A stretch of 64,000 nucleotides of DNA from the NCBI GenBank assembly GCA_029258955.1, contig JAPDJT010000004.1, positions 55,209 through 119,208 of the forward strand, read 5' to 3'. Origin of the DNA: Thermoplasmatota archaeon (GTDB taxonomy: Archaea > Thermoplasmatota > E2 > UBA202 > JdFR-43). The notes under the pieces were generated by a model. That model did not search any database. It saw nothing but the letters and a program-made list of their open reading frames with translations, and had not been told where the DNA came from. Made by a program: the position numbers and the translations under genes. This document shows, piece after piece, positions 10,452-21,345 of this stretch (positions are counted from its first letter, which is position 1; the number at the start of each line of letters is the position of its first letter).

Positions 10452-10610
10452 AAGATTTTTAATTATTGGCAACAAATAAATTAAAGCTAATACCAGCAAA
10501 ATAAGAAATATTATGAATAGCAATTTTATGGCAAACTTTATTATTTTCCATCCAACCAAAACAATTATTGCAATTACTATTATTAGCCATAAAGGCAAGG
10601 GAAATAACAT
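10443..10610 (-). CDS. Very small hydrophobic membrane protein (55 aa)
   Basis: The minus strand encodes an uninterrupted 55-residue protein starting MLFPLPLWLIIVIAIIVLVG and ending IKNLLG. There are two hydrophobic helices separated by WKIIKFAIK. The start is at 10610 and the TAA at 10443-10445. Its composition is typical of a small membrane protein and not of antisense noise. No homologue is recognised. Confidence 0.5.
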   Translation of the reverse strand: MLFPLPLWLIIVIAIIVLVGWKIIKFAIKLLFIIFLILLVLALIYLLPIIKNLLG

Positions 10611-10632
10611 ATTTTTAATGCCATTTAAGCAT

Positions 10633-11409
10633 TTAAATCTTTAGAATAAGTTTTATTTTTAAAGGCAAATCAATGCATTTTCCTTCTTTAAGCATCTTGC
10701 TTGCTTCTACAATTTTTTCTACCATTAAATCAAAAAGTTTCTTTCCATATTCAACGTTTGCTTCTGCTGGACTGCCAATGTAAGCCATAGTGGCACCAAT
10801 TTCTTTGAAACTTTTGAATGCATTTAACAAATTTATCTTTATTTTGCAAGCCTCTATATCATAATTTTTGACTAATTTTGGAAAAAGAAAAAGTGCTAAG
10901 GACGTCTCTTTTTTATCCGCATGCACCTCTCCTTCTAATTTTTCAAAAAGCTCTCCTCTGTAATAATATGCAGAGAGAGGCTCGCATATGTTAGCTTTAT
11001 TTTTGAACTTTTTAATTGCTGAATGAATGCCTTTTAAATGCTCCAAATCCATGTGGAAGTTGCAAACTATGAAGTTTTTATATCCAAAGTCAATCATTGA
11101 TTGAAATATATCAGAAAGCAAATTGCTAAGCGTTTTGGACGAGATGGAAATAGTCCCAGGAAAATCCTTGAGATAATGGCAAACTCCAATTGGCAAAGAA
11201 AGCAATGAAACAGCATTAATTCCTTCCTTGTTTAACTTTTCAATGGCTTTTTCTTCAATTTCTTTTGCAATAAGAAAATCGGTAGCAACTGGCAAATGAG
11301 GACCATGTGCTTCCAATGGACTTAAAGTAATGAAAAAAACCGTATCTTTTGGCAATTTTTCAATTTCTTTCCATGTCATATTCATTAATTCCATATCTTC
11401 ATATTGCAA
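10633..11409 (-). CDS. Creatininase-family amidohydrolase
   Basis: A 258-residue protein with the creatininase-fold signature SPLEAHGPHLPVATD near residue 30 and the HADKKETSLAL segment, which corresponds to the HAGExETS metal/catalytic motif. The usual NGHGGN motif is replaced by CNFHMDLEH. The superfamily includes creatininase, archaeal FAPy deformylase (ArfB) and MftE; I cannot choose between them from sequence alone. Internal ATGs near 11394, 11385 and 11379 are also possible starts and would leave more room for the divergent promoter. Confidence 0.75.
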   Translation of the reverse strand: MQYEDMELMNMTWKEIEKLPKDTVFFITLSPLEAHGPHLPVATDFLIAKEIEEKAIEKLNKEGINAVSLLSLPIGVCHYLKDFPGTISISSKTLSNLLSDIFQSMIDFGYKNFIVCNFHMDLEHLKGIHSAIKKFKNKANICEPLSAYYYRGELFEKLEGEVHADKKETSLALFLFPKLVKNYDIEACKIKINLLNAFKSFKEIGATMAYIGSPAEANVEYGKKLFDLMVEKIVEASKMLKEGKCIDLPLKIKLILKI

Positions 11410-11440
11410 ATGTATAAATTTGCTTTTCCATTACTTCATT

Positions 11441-11878
11441 ATGAATGTATTGCTTGGAGTGGGCAATGAAATGAACGGCGACGATGCCATTGGAGTATAT
11501 GTGGCGAGAAAATTCAAGTGTGATGGTTGGAAAGCAATAGATTGTGCAACAGTTCCAGAAAATTACGTAGGAGAGATAAAAAGGCTTAAGCCAGAAAAAG
11601 TGGTAATTGTAGATGCTGCAGATATGGGACTTAAAGCTGGAGAAATAAGAATTGTGCCAAAAGAAAAAATTGCGAAAGCAACTTTTTCAACTCATTCTAT
11701 ACCTCTCTCTTTATTTGTTTCTCATTTAGAGAAATATACAAATGCGAAGATTTATCTGATAGGCATACAACCAAAGAGTTTTTATGGAGAGCTTAGTGAA
11801 GAAGTTAAAAAAGCAGGAGAAAAAATTATTGATTTTATTAAGAATAATGAAATAGAAAAGATTGAGATGCTGAGATAA
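11441..11878 (+). CDS. Hydrogenase-maturation-type endopeptidase (HycI/HybD family)
   Basis: A 145-residue protein starting MNVLLGVGNEMNGDDAIGVY, the family's N-terminal G.GN...DD.G motif. The metal-site acidic residue lies in VIVDAADMGLKAGEI and the conserved His in FSTHSIPLSLF. Family members remove the C-terminal tail of [NiFe]-hydrogenase large subunits after nickel insertion. No hydrogenase gene lies in this window, so its substrate must be elsewhere. Transcribed divergently from the creatininase-like gene. Confidence 0.85.
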   Translation: MNVLLGVGNEMNGDDAIGVYVARKFKCDGWKAIDCATVPENYVGEIKRLKPEKVVIVDAADMGLKAGEIRIVPKEKIAKATFSTHSIPLSLFVSHLEKYTNAKIYLIGIQPKSFYGELSEEVKKAGEKIIDFIKNNEIEKIEMLR

Positions 11879-11909
11879 AAGTTTATTATTCATCCAGCTA
11901 TTCATATTA

Positions 11910-13235
11910 ATGCGAGTTTTAGTTATTGGAGGCGGGGCAAGAGAGCATGCTATATGTAAAGCTGTATGCGATTCTGGTGGGGAGCTTTATTCTGTAATGA
12001 AAAATTTGAATCCGGGAATAAAAAGACTTGCAAAAGATTATTTCATTCATAATGAAACAGATGCAGAAAAAGTTCTTGAATATGCTTTGAAGAAAAAAAT
12101 AGAACTTGCTATAATTGGGCCAGAAGCGCCAGAAGAAGCAGGAGTAACAAATGTATTGGAAGAAAATGGAATAAAAGTTGCATCTCCTTCCAAGGAAGCA
12201 GCTGAAATAGAAACGAGCAAAGAATTCATGAGAAATTTGATGGAAAAGTATAAGATAAAAGGGAGTGTTAAATGCAGGGTTTTTTCAGATGCTGAAATGG
12301 CAAAAGAATTTATAGAGATGCTTGATGGAGAAGTTGCTGTTAAGCCTATAGGATTAACAGGAGGAAAAGGAGTGAAAGTTGCAGGAGATCATTTTAATAG
12401 TATTGAAGAAGCAGTAAAATATGCTAAAGAAGTTATAGAAAAGAAAATAGGAGGGCATAGTAAAGTTCTCATAGAGGAAAAAGTTGTTGGAGAGGAATTT
12501 ACCTTACAGGCATTTTGCGATGGAAATGCAATTTATCCAATGCCAGCTGTTCAAGATCACAAAAGGCTTTTGCCAGGAGATAAAGGACCAAATACAGGAG
12601 GGATGGGTTCATATAGTCATAAAAGCGGTATATTGCCCTTTATGACGCCTGATGATTATGAGGAAGCAGCTACAATACTCCAAAAAATTGTTGAAGCATT
12701 GAAAAAAGAAGGGAGACAATACAAGGGAGTAATTTATGGGCAATTTATGCTTACTGCAAATGGTGTTAAGGTTATAGAAATAAATGCAAGGTTTGGCGAT
12801 CCAGAAGCTATGAATGTATTGCCTTTGCTTAAAACAAATTATTTGGAAATATGTATGGCAATGGTAGAAGGCAATCTAAGCAATAAAAAAATAAGCTTCG
12901 AAAACAAAAGCACAGTCTGTAAATATGTTGTGCCAGAAGGATATGGAATAAAGCCAGTTGCTGGAAAAGAAATTAAGGTAAATGAAGAGAAAATAAGAGA
13001 AAACGGTGGATTGCTTTTCTATGCTTCAGTAAATGAAGAAAATGGAAAGATTTATACAACAACATCAAGAAGTTTGGCAATAGTTGGAATAGCCGAAGAA
13101 ATTGAAGAAGCAGAAAAAATTTGCGAAAAATGTTTACAATTTGTTGAAGGAGAACACATATTTATAAGACATGACATAGGAAAGAAAGAATTAATAGAAA
13201 AAAGAATAAAGCACATGGAAATGCTAAGAGGCTAA
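11910..13235 (+). CDS. purD: Phosphoribosylamine-glycine ligase (GARS)
   Basis: A 441-residue ATP-grasp enzyme for the second step of purine synthesis (phosphoribosylamine + glycine + ATP to GAR). It opens with MRVLVIGGGAREHAICKAV; ATP-grasp landmarks include KPIGLTGGKGVKV, GPNTGGMGSY and VIEINARFGDPEAM. A TATA-like AGTTTATTATT lies about 25 bases before the ATG with no clear ribosome-binding site, so the message may be leaderless. PurN, which uses its product, is encoded at 31.5 kb. Confidence 0.96.
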   Translation: MRVLVIGGGAREHAICKAVCDSGGELYSVMKNLNPGIKRLAKDYFIHNETDAEKVLEYALKKKIELAIIGPEAPEEAGVTNVLEENGIKVASPSKEAAEIETSKEFMRNLMEKYKIKGSVKCRVFSDAEMAKEFIEMLDGEVAVKPIGLTGGKGVKVAGDHFNSIEEAVKYAKEVIEKKIGGHSKVLIEEKVVGEEFTLQAFCDGNAIYPMPAVQDHKRLLPGDKGPNTGGMGSYSHKSGILPFMTPDDYEEAATILQKIVEALKKEGRQYKGVIYGQFMLTANGVKVIEINARFGDPEAMNVLPLLKTNYLEICMAMVEGNLSNKKISFENKSTVCKYVVPEGYGIKPVAGKEIKVNEEKIRENGGLLFYASVNEENGKIYTTTSRSLAIVGIAEEIEEAEKICEKCLQFVEGEHIFIRHDIGKKELIEKRIKHMEMLRG

Positions 13236-13236
13236 A

Positions 13237-13998
13237 ATGATCCATATATATTTTGTTGGCACAGCAGGCTCAGGAAAAAGCACATTAACACATGCATTCA
13301 ATGAATGGTGTCACCGCCAGGGCTATGATTCAATAGCTGTAAATCTTGACCCAGGAGTTAAAAGAATACCTTACTCTCCAGAGATAGATGTTAGAGAATG
13401 GATTTCACTAGAGGAAGTGATGAAGGAATATAATTTGGGACCAAATGGAGCGCAAGTTGTCTGTGCAGATATGCTTGCTTTAAATGTTAAGGAGCTTGAG
13501 GAAAGACTTGGAGAGTACAGGGCAGATTATATATTGTTTGACACTCCTGGGCAGTTAGAGCTATTTGTTTTTAGGAGTACTGGAAAAGTTATAATTGAGC
13601 AGTTGGGAAAGGAAAAATCATTGCTGGCTTTTCTTATAGACCCATCTTTGGCAACAACGCCTACAAATTTTGCCTCCCAGCTATTACTTTCAGCAACTAC
13701 TCAATTTAGGTTAGGAGCGCCGTTAGTTAATATTTTGACAAAAATTGATATTGTTGATAAGGAAGCTTTAGATATGATTATTGAATGGGGTAAAAAGCCA
13801 GAGAAATTGCAGGAAGATTTAATGAAAGGCTCCTCTTTATATTCTCAAATGAGTGAGGGAATAATGGAAGTTATAAGGGAAATGGAAGCTCATACTGCAT
13901 TGATTCCAATATCTTCAGAAACATGGGAAGGTATGGAAGATTTATATGCGGAGATTCAAAATATATTTTATGGAGGAGAAGATTTAGAGAGGAGATAG
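13237..13998 (+). CDS. GPN-loop GTPase (Gpn1/PAB0955 type)
   Basis: A 253-residue GTPase: Walker A GTAGSGKST at about residues 8-16, the diagnostic GPN triad in NLGPNGAQV, G3 DTPGQLELF and G4 TKID. Family members work as dimers; eukaryotic relatives assist RNA polymerase assembly. The archaeal role is not established. The ATG follows the purD stop by 1 base, so the two are probably co-transcribed. Confidence 0.93.
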   Translation: MIHIYFVGTAGSGKSTLTHAFNEWCHRQGYDSIAVNLDPGVKRIPYSPEIDVREWISLEEVMKEYNLGPNGAQVVCADMLALNVKELEERLGEYRADYILFDTPGQLELFVFRSTGKVIIEQLGKEKSLLAFLIDPSLATTPTNFASQLLLSATTQFRLGAPLVNILTKIDIVDKEALDMIIEWGKKPEKLQEDLMKGSSLYSQMSEGIMEVIREMEAHTALIPISSETWEGMEDLYAEIQNIFYGGEDLERR

Positions 13999-14844
13999 CT
14001 ATTCTGGCATTTTGAATTTACTGATTGCATTTGCAGCCATTTCAATGTATTCTCTGTTTTCTTCATACCATTTCTCCCATTTCTCCAGTTTGCTCTTTGC
14101 TTCCTCATATTCTTTGCTTATTTCTTCATATTTTTTGAAAAGTTTTGCCAATCTCTCCTGCTCTTTCCTATATAATTCTTCAATTTCTTTGTATTTATCC
14201 TTATATTTTACAAGCTCCTTTAATGGCTCTAATTCTTTCACTTTTTCCATTAATTCCTCAGCCTGTTTTTTATAAGGAATATAACTTTTTAGTTCTTCCA
14301 CTTCCTTTTCTAGAGCTTTTCTCTTCTCCCTCTCCTTTACAAGCTCCATCTTTGTTTCTTCAAGTTCCTTACTTTTCTCTTCAAGTTCCTTTCTGAGCAT
14401 TTCAAAAGTAGTATATTTTTCTTTTAATTCTTCCATTTCATCAATTTGTTTCTTTAGCTTTTCTATCTCTTCCTCCTTTTCTTTAATCAATTCCTCCTTT
14501 TCTTTTATCTTTTCCTCTAAATCTATAAATTCGTCTTCCTGCTTTTTATATGCATCCCACAATTTTTCCAATCTTGTTCTCTCCTTTTCCAATTCATTTT
14601 TATATTTTTCTGCCTCCTCTAACGCTGCTAAAGCTCTTTCTTCAGCTTCCTTAATCCTATTTTTCATTAGTTCAAGCATTTCTTCAAGCCTTTCTATCTG
14701 CTCTTCTGAAAGAATTTTTCTGAGTTTTTCTAATGCCTCCTTTTCCTTATAAGCACCTTTCAAAACAGCATCAATCTCCTCAATAACTCTTCTAAAATTA
14801 GCCTTCAACTCTTCGATACCATATATCTCCTCCATTGTAATCAT
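13999..14844 (-). CDS. Coiled-coil protein
   Basis: A 281-residue protein made almost wholly of charged heptads (EKEELIKEKEEEIEKLKKQ and similar) from about residue 45 to 260, with no signal peptide or membrane helix. A short N-terminal segment (MEEIYGIEELKANFRRVIEE) might be a small folded domain. It is probably a cytosolic structural or scaffold protein. Coding direction is supported by the regular heptad phase. It is immediately convergent with the GPN GTPase gene. Confidence 0.65.
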   Translation of the reverse strand: MITMEEIYGIEELKANFRRVIEEIDAVLKGAYKEKEALEKLRKILSEEQIERLEEMLELMKNRIKEAEERALAALEEAEKYKNELEKERTRLEKLWDAYKKQEDEFIDLEEKIKEKEELIKEKEEEIEKLKKQIDEMEELKEKYTTFEMLRKELEEKSKELEETKMELVKEREKRKALEKEVEELKSYIPYKKQAEELMEKVKELEPLKELVKYKDKYKEIEELYRKEQERLAKLFKKYEEISKEYEEAKSKLEKWEKWYEENREYIEMAANAISKFKMPE

Positions 14845-14907
14845 AAAGAAAGATTTTATAGCTATTTAAAGGTTATTGATATTAAGTGCTTTTATTCTAC
14901 ATAATGT

Positions 14908-15012
14908 TTTTCGAGGTTATCGAAAAATGAAAGAATTGTTGCCGTTGGCTATTGTTGCATGGAAGAAAATCATTGGGCAACTTTTATTTTCATTGTATTT
15001 CGACGACTTTTT
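14908..15012 (+). repeat. Family R repeat, copy A1
   Basis: The copy starts TCGAGGTTATCGAAAAATGA, contains GTTGCATGGAAGAAAATC, and ends TTTCATTGTATTTCGACGAC. The outer ends are imperfect inverted repeats of each other. It abuts copy A2 directly. Confidence 0.65.
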
Positions 15013-15014
15013 CG

Positions 15015-15111
15015 GGTTTGTTGAACAAATAGAAGAAATAGCTATCATTGCTCATCATTGCAAGAGAACTTACTATGACACATCCTATTTCATTTAATTT
15101 TCGACAGACCC
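15015..15111 (+). repeat. Family R repeat, copy A2 (near twin of 39588-39685)
   Basis: The copy runs from GGTTTGTTGAACAAATAGAA to TTAATTTTCGACAGACCC, about 97 bp. By eye it is nearly 90% identical over its full length to 39588-39685. Ends GGGTTTGTTGAA and TTCGACAGACCC form an inverted repeat with few mismatches. No clean target-site duplication is seen here. Confidence 0.8.
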
Positions 15112-15155
15112 CCCTTTTTTCATAAAGAATAAGTATTTTTTCAGCTTATGGAAAT

Positions 15156-15476
15156 GTGAGGAAGGAAAGGAAAAGGATAGCATTGCAGAGAATTCACATT
15201 CTTTTTAAACAAGCGGAAAGAAGGGCATTTGAAAATAGAATGGAGCTCGCTAATAGATATGTCTGGCTTGCAAGAAAAATTGCCATGAGATATTTAGTTA
15301 GAATGCCTAGGCAATACAAAAGAAGATTTTGCAAGCACTGCCTATCTTATCTTTTACCAGGAAAAAATTGCAGAGTTAGGCTTAAAAAAAGTAAAGTTGT
15401 TGTAACTTGTTTCAATTGCGGGAAAATAATGAGGTATCCTTATATAAGGGAGATAAAAGAGAGGAGGAGGAAATGA
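15156..15476 (+). CDS. rnp4: RNase P protein component Rpp21 (Rnp4)
   Basis: A 106-residue basic protein. A helical N-terminal half (IALQRIHILFKQAERRAFEN) is followed by a zinc ribbon with Cys pairs FCKHC and CFNCG. It is a protein subunit of archaeal RNase P, which trims tRNA 5' leaders; with Rpp29 it supports substrate binding. The start is a GTG at 15156; the nearby ATG at 15154 runs into a stop at once. Its stop overlaps the UDG start by 4 bases. Confidence 0.88.
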   Translation: MRKERKRIALQRIHILFKQAERRAFENRMELANRYVWLARKIAMRYLVRMPRQYKRRFCKHCLSYLLPGKNCRVRLKKSKVVVTCFNCGKIMRYPYIREIKERRRK

Positions 15477-16024
15477 AAGAGTTGGAGGAAGAAATAAAAA
15501 AATGTAGGAAATGCAGGCTTTGGAAAAGCAGAAAGAATGCGGTTCCAGGAGAGGGAAACTATAATGCAGATTTGATGCTTGTTGGTGAAGCTCCAGGCAA
15601 AACAGAAGATGAAATGGCTCGTCCTTTCGTTGGTAAAGCTGGGCAATTACTTACAGAAATTTTAGAAAAAAATGGAATACGAAGAAAGGATGTTTATATA
15701 ACAAATGTTGTAAAATGTCGCCCACCCAATAATAGAAATCCAATGAAAGATGAAATCGAGAAATGTTTGCCATATTTAAAAAAACAGCTCGAAATTATAA
15801 AGCCAAAGGTCATTTTAACTTTAGGAAATTTTGCCACTCAAACAATATTGCCATTATATGGATTTAAAGCTGAAAACATAAGCAAAATAAGAGGAAAAGT
15901 TTTTGATAGTCCTTTGCATGGGATAAAAATTCTACCAACTTATCATCCAGCAGCATGTATATATGCTCCATGGCTTAAAGAAAAATTTGAAAATGATATC
16001 AAAAAAGTTTTGGAGTTAATATGA
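15473..16024 (+). CDS. Family 4 uracil-DNA glycosylase (4Fe-4S)
   Basis: A 183-residue enzyme removing uracil from DNA. The N-terminal cluster ligands are in CRKCRLWKSR; motif A is GEAPGKTEDEMARPFVG; the later cluster Cys lie at NVVKCRPPNNRNP/EKCLPY; and the C-terminal motif is LPTYHPAAC. Length and motifs fit the thermophile-type UDGa family. It lies in a three-gene chain with 4-base overlaps at both ends (Rpp21 before, UbiA after), implying translational coupling. Confidence 0.93.
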   Translation: MKELEEEIKKCRKCRLWKSRKNAVPGEGNYNADLMLVGEAPGKTEDEMARPFVGKAGQLLTEILEKNGIRRKDVYITNVVKCRPPNNRNPMKDEIEKCLPYLKKQLEIIKPKVILTLGNFATQTILPLYGFKAENISKIRGKVFDSPLHGIKILPTYHPAACIYAPWLKEKFENDIKKVLELI

Positions 16025-16869
16025 AAATAAAGGCATTTTATGATTTAACTAGGCTTGACCACGGCGCAATGCTTGGCATAGCAGTTATAATAGGAGCAAT
16101 TTTAGGGGAAGCAACTTCATTACAAAAATGCATTTTAGGTTTTTTAACAGCCTTATTCATAGAAATGGGTTCATTTTCTTTAAATGATTATTTTGACTAT
16201 GAAGTAGATTTAAAAAATAAAAGGATGGATAGACCATTAGTAAGAGGTGATTTAAAGAAAGAGGATGCTTTAGTTATAGCAAGCGTTTCCTTTCCTATAG
16301 GTGTAGCATCAGCCTTTTTTATAAACAAAATATGCTTTTTCATTGCTTTAATAAATGCTTTACTAGCCATTCTATATGATGCAAAATTGAAGGAAATAAA
16401 GGTTATTGGAAACTTTTACATTGCATTTACAATGGCTATTCCTTTCATTTTTGGCTCAGCCATTGGGCAAATAAAGCCCATAGTTTGTTTCTTTTCTTTT
16501 CTTGCTTTTTTTGCTGGAGTAGGAAGAGAAATTCTAAAGGATGTTATGGATTTTGAAGGAGATAAGCTAAGAAAAACAAAATCATTTCCTTTTTATTTAG
16601 GGGAAGAAAAAGCAAATTTATTAGCATCTTTTTTCATTATAATTGCAATGGTTGCTAGCATTATTCCATTCTTTTTTAATATAGATGGGAGGTATTACAA
16701 TAATGTTGTTTTTCTTATTCCTCTTTTAATTTCACTGTCAATATTTTCATATTCCATTTTTCTGCTATTTAAATATAAAAATGAGTTAGCAAGAAAAACA
16801 ACATTGGTGGCAATGCTTTTTGGCTTAATTGCTTTTCTTATGCCATTGGCAATAACATTCATAAAATGA
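16021..16869 (+). CDS. UbiA-family prenyltransferase, probable DGGGP synthase
   Basis: A 282-residue membrane protein with about eight or nine hydrophobic helices. Both UbiA Asp-rich motifs are present: NDYFDYEVDLKNKRMDRP and DVMDFEGDKLRKTKSFP. In archaea the usual role is adding the second geranylgeranyl chain to make digeranylgeranylglyceryl phosphate for ether lipids. That substrate is inferred from family membership. It overlaps the UDG stop by 4 bases. Confidence 0.85.
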   Translation: MKIKAFYDLTRLDHGAMLGIAVIIGAILGEATSLQKCILGFLTALFIEMGSFSLNDYFDYEVDLKNKRMDRPLVRGDLKKEDALVIASVSFPIGVASAFFINKICFFIALINALLAILYDAKLKEIKVIGNFYIAFTMAIPFIFGSAIGQIKPIVCFFSFLAFFAGVGREILKDVMDFEGDKLRKTKSFPFYLGEEKANLLASFFIIIAMVASIIPFFFNIDGRYYNNVVFLIPLLISLSIFSYSIFLLFKYKNELARKTTLVAMLFGLIAFLMPLAITFIK

Positions 16870-16879
16870 GCGTAAATTA

Positions 16880-16910
16880 TTTATATAACAGCAATTATAC
16901 TTTCGAGGTG
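16880..16910 (+). promoter_or_regulatory. TATA box and ribosome-binding site of the hsp20 gene
   Basis: TTTATATA at 16880-16887 is a good archaeal TATA element. GAGGTG at 16905-16910 is a ribosome-binding site. The spacing puts the true start at the second in-frame ATG (16917), matching the GAGGTGATTTAAATG arrangement of the next gene. Confidence 0.5.
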
Positions 16911-16916
16911 ATGAAA

Positions 16917-17471
16917 ATGGTGAGGAGAAAGGATAGAAAAGATAAGGATCCATTTGATTGGTTTGGTGAGTGGGGCTTTGAAGATATATTTGAAGAATTT
17001 GAAGAGAGATTCCGCAGAATGCAGCAATACATGAACAGGCTGATCAGAGATGCCATGGAAGGCAGAATGCCAACACCAGAAGAGGGTGGTCCATACATTT
17101 ATGGCTGGAGCGTCCGCATTGGACCAGATGGCAAGCCACATGTTACAGAATTTGGCAATGTCAAGCCAGGATTTGGCAAAATAAGCGAGGAATACAGAGA
17201 GCCATTAGTAGATGTAATGGAAACCGATGACAAAGTCAGCGTGACAGCAGAGGTGCCGGGGGTCAAAAAAGAGGACATTGATTTGGAAGTCACAGAAAAT
17301 ACATTGACAATCAAAGTAGATACAAAAGACAGGAAATATTACAAGGAAGTTGAATTGCCATGCGAAGTAGATCCTAACTCTGCTAAAGCAACGTATCAGA
17401 ATGGTGTCCTGGATGTTGAGTTAAAGAAAGCAAAGCCAAAGAAGGCAGGGAAGAAAATAAAAATCGAGTAA
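16917..17471 (+). CDS. hsp20: Small heat-shock protein Hsp20
   Basis: A 184-residue chaperone. A Gly/aromatic-rich N-terminal arm (FDWFGEWGFEDIFEEFEERF) is followed by an alpha-crystallin domain from about residue 95: VTAEVPGVKKEDIDLEV, then YQNGVLDVELKKAKPKK near the end. The family holds unfolding proteins as large oligomers without ATP. It sits just upstream of the VCP-like unfoldase, and both have similar GAGGTGAT ribosome-binding sites, so they may be induced together; that is inference. Confidence 0.92.
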   Translation: MVRRKDRKDKDPFDWFGEWGFEDIFEEFEERFRRMQQYMNRLIRDAMEGRMPTPEEGGPYIYGWSVRIGPDGKPHVTEFGNVKPGFGKISEEYREPLVDVMETDDKVSVTAEVPGVKKEDIDLEVTENTLTIKVDTKDRKYYKEVELPCEVDPNSAKATYQNGVLDVELKKAKPKKAGKKIKIE

Positions 17472-17560
17472 TTCCCTCTTAATTTTTTTATAGATAATTT
17501 TTCTAATTTAAATAGTATGATATAAATATGATGGTAAGAATTTATTCAGAGGTGATTTAA

Positions 17561-19737
<2,177 letters not shown>

Positions 19738-19738
<1 letters not shown>

Positions 19739-20847
19739 TGTTAATCTATGCCCAACAACTCATGACAAATGATTTTGCTATAATCGGCTATGATGAAACT
19801 ATAGCTAAAGCAATATCCTTGTTTGAGGAAAAACAAACAGATGTTTTAATAGTAATGGATGGCAAGGAATACAAAGGTATCTTAACGCAAAAAGACGTTG
19901 TAAGGGCAAAGATTCCGCCTGAAGCAAAAGTAAAAAGCTTTGTAAAACATGCACCTCATATTGAGCCATCTTCGCCAGTAGAAGAAGTAGCTCGATTAAT
20001 GCTAGAAAACGATATATATCATCTGCCCGTATTTGAAGATAGCAAGCTAGTTGGGATAGTAAGAGATGATGATATTTTAAAGAAAGTAATAGAAGAGGAA
20101 TTTGGAAACGAGAAAATAGAGAAGTTCATGACTAAAGAACCAATAACAGTATCTCCAGATGAAAGCATTGGAAAAGTTTTAAGGATTTTTAAGGAAAGAA
20201 ACATATCAAGATTGCCAGTAGTAGAAAATGGAAAGTTAGTTGGAATAATAACAGTTAGAGATATTGTAGAAAAGGTGGTTCATCCAGAAGATAAACCAGA
20301 GTATGGAGAATTTATTGCAGAAAAGAAAAGCTACCTGAAGATTCCAGTAAAAGGCGTTATGACGGAGGAGCCAATTACAATGTCACCTAATGCTACAGTT
20401 AAAGAAGTTGTGGAGGAAATGCTCAAAAATGGTTTTGGAGGAATGTTGATTTGCGAAGATAGCAAGCTTGTAGGCATAGTAACAAAAAAAGATTTGTTAG
20501 AGCCAATTGCAAGTTATGCAAGGGAAGAAAAAATATTTGCTCAGCTTGCTGGAGAACTTCATAAAATTGAAGGATTTGATAAAGAGGAGGCAATGATATA
20601 CATAAATGAATTTATAAGGAAGCATGAAGAATTTTTAGAAAATGGTTACCTATACTGTTATTTAAAGCAACATAAAGAAAAGAGGCATGGATTGCCATTA
20701 GTATATTGCAAAATTAGGCTTTCATCTCCTAAAGGATTTTTTGTAGCAGATGATGATGGCTGGGGATTTCGACAAGCAATGAAAAAAACAATACTGGCAA
20801 TAGAAAAACAAATTGAAAGAGCAAAAGAAGAGAAAAAGGAAAAATAA
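19738..20847 (+). CDS. Four-CBS protein with HPF-like C-terminal domain
   Basis: A 369-residue protein. Four CBS motifs form two Bateman modules: about 8-60, 70-120, 128-180 and 205-258 (for example MTKEPITVSPDESIGKVL and MTEEPITMSPNATVKEVV). CBS pairs usually bind adenine nucleotides. The last ~100 residues, from about 265 (YLYCYLKQHKEKRH ... KKTILAIEKQIERAKEEKK), resemble the ribosome hibernation factor (HPF/S30AE) fold in pattern; this part is tentative. The start overlaps the VCP stop (TAATG), so they form an operon. Confidence 0.75.
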
Positions 20848-20992
20848 TTCATTCTTTTGCTCTTTCAATATTTTTTCAAATTTGGGTTTGAGAGGCGGAA
20901 TATCCTTTTCTATAACTTCCCATACAATTTCAAGATCAACGCCGTGATGTTCATGAATAAGCTAGTCCCTCATACCCGCAAAGGCACAGGGT
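20848..20992 (-). pseudogene. C-terminal remnant of a HepT-like (DUF86) RNase toxin
   Basis: Minus-strand translation gives AGMRD, a TAG stop (20962-20964), then LIHEHHGVDLEIVWEVIEKD, followed by IPPLKPKFEKIL. This is the C-terminal signature of HepT toxins, whose RNase motif includes the LIHxY/H segment. The N-terminal two-thirds and the MNT antitoxin partner are missing. The 3' end runs into the CBS gene without its own stop. It is clearly inactive. Confidence 0.7.
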
Positions 20993-21190
20993 CTTTTTTG
21001 CTTAATGCTTTGACTCGAATCGTATAGGTTCGTTTAGCATTTTGACTATAAATGACAATGTCCAACACCTTTTGCATTTCTTGATGTTGGTAATACATTC
21101 CAACCTCGTTTTGATAACTCGCAGCACACATAATAAAGACCAGCATTACCTACTATTTACTCGGATATCCTGCTTTTTTCTACTCCCAAT
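20985..21190 (-). pseudogene. Remnant of a nuclease-like (restriction-endonuclease-like) hypothetical gene
   Basis: The minus strand reads NAGLYYVCCELSKRGWNVLP then TSRNAKGV. After a 1-base insertion near 21062 it continues DIVIYSQNAKRTYTIRVKAL, then SKKDPVPL. This N-terminal pattern (E-x-RG, D-I, V-KA) fits a common small protein family with a PD-(D/E)xK-like core. A TAA lies just upstream in frame. The sequence switches abruptly into the HepT remnant, which suggests a deletion joined them. Confidence 0.55.
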
Positions 21191-21345
21191 TTAACATCTC
21201 TCTATTATCTATTTATTTCCAGCTAAAATTAAACCAACTTTTATAAACATTCACAATTACTTACGAAATTTTGTTAAATATCTTTCGTTAGAACCAATTT
21301 ATCATTCCAAAAAGTATTTAAACTCAGCATTTTCTCCTGTTGAAA

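Noticed and set aside
14876..15097. 73-residue frame across the tandem repeats
   Set aside because: It lies inside two copies of the intergenic repeat; the same DNA elsewhere has no conserved reading frame.
20962..20964. In-frame TAG in the HepT remnant as a pyrrolysine codon
   Set aside because: The reading frame is truncated at both ends and fused to a frameshifted gene, so plain decay explains it. No Pyl genes are visible.
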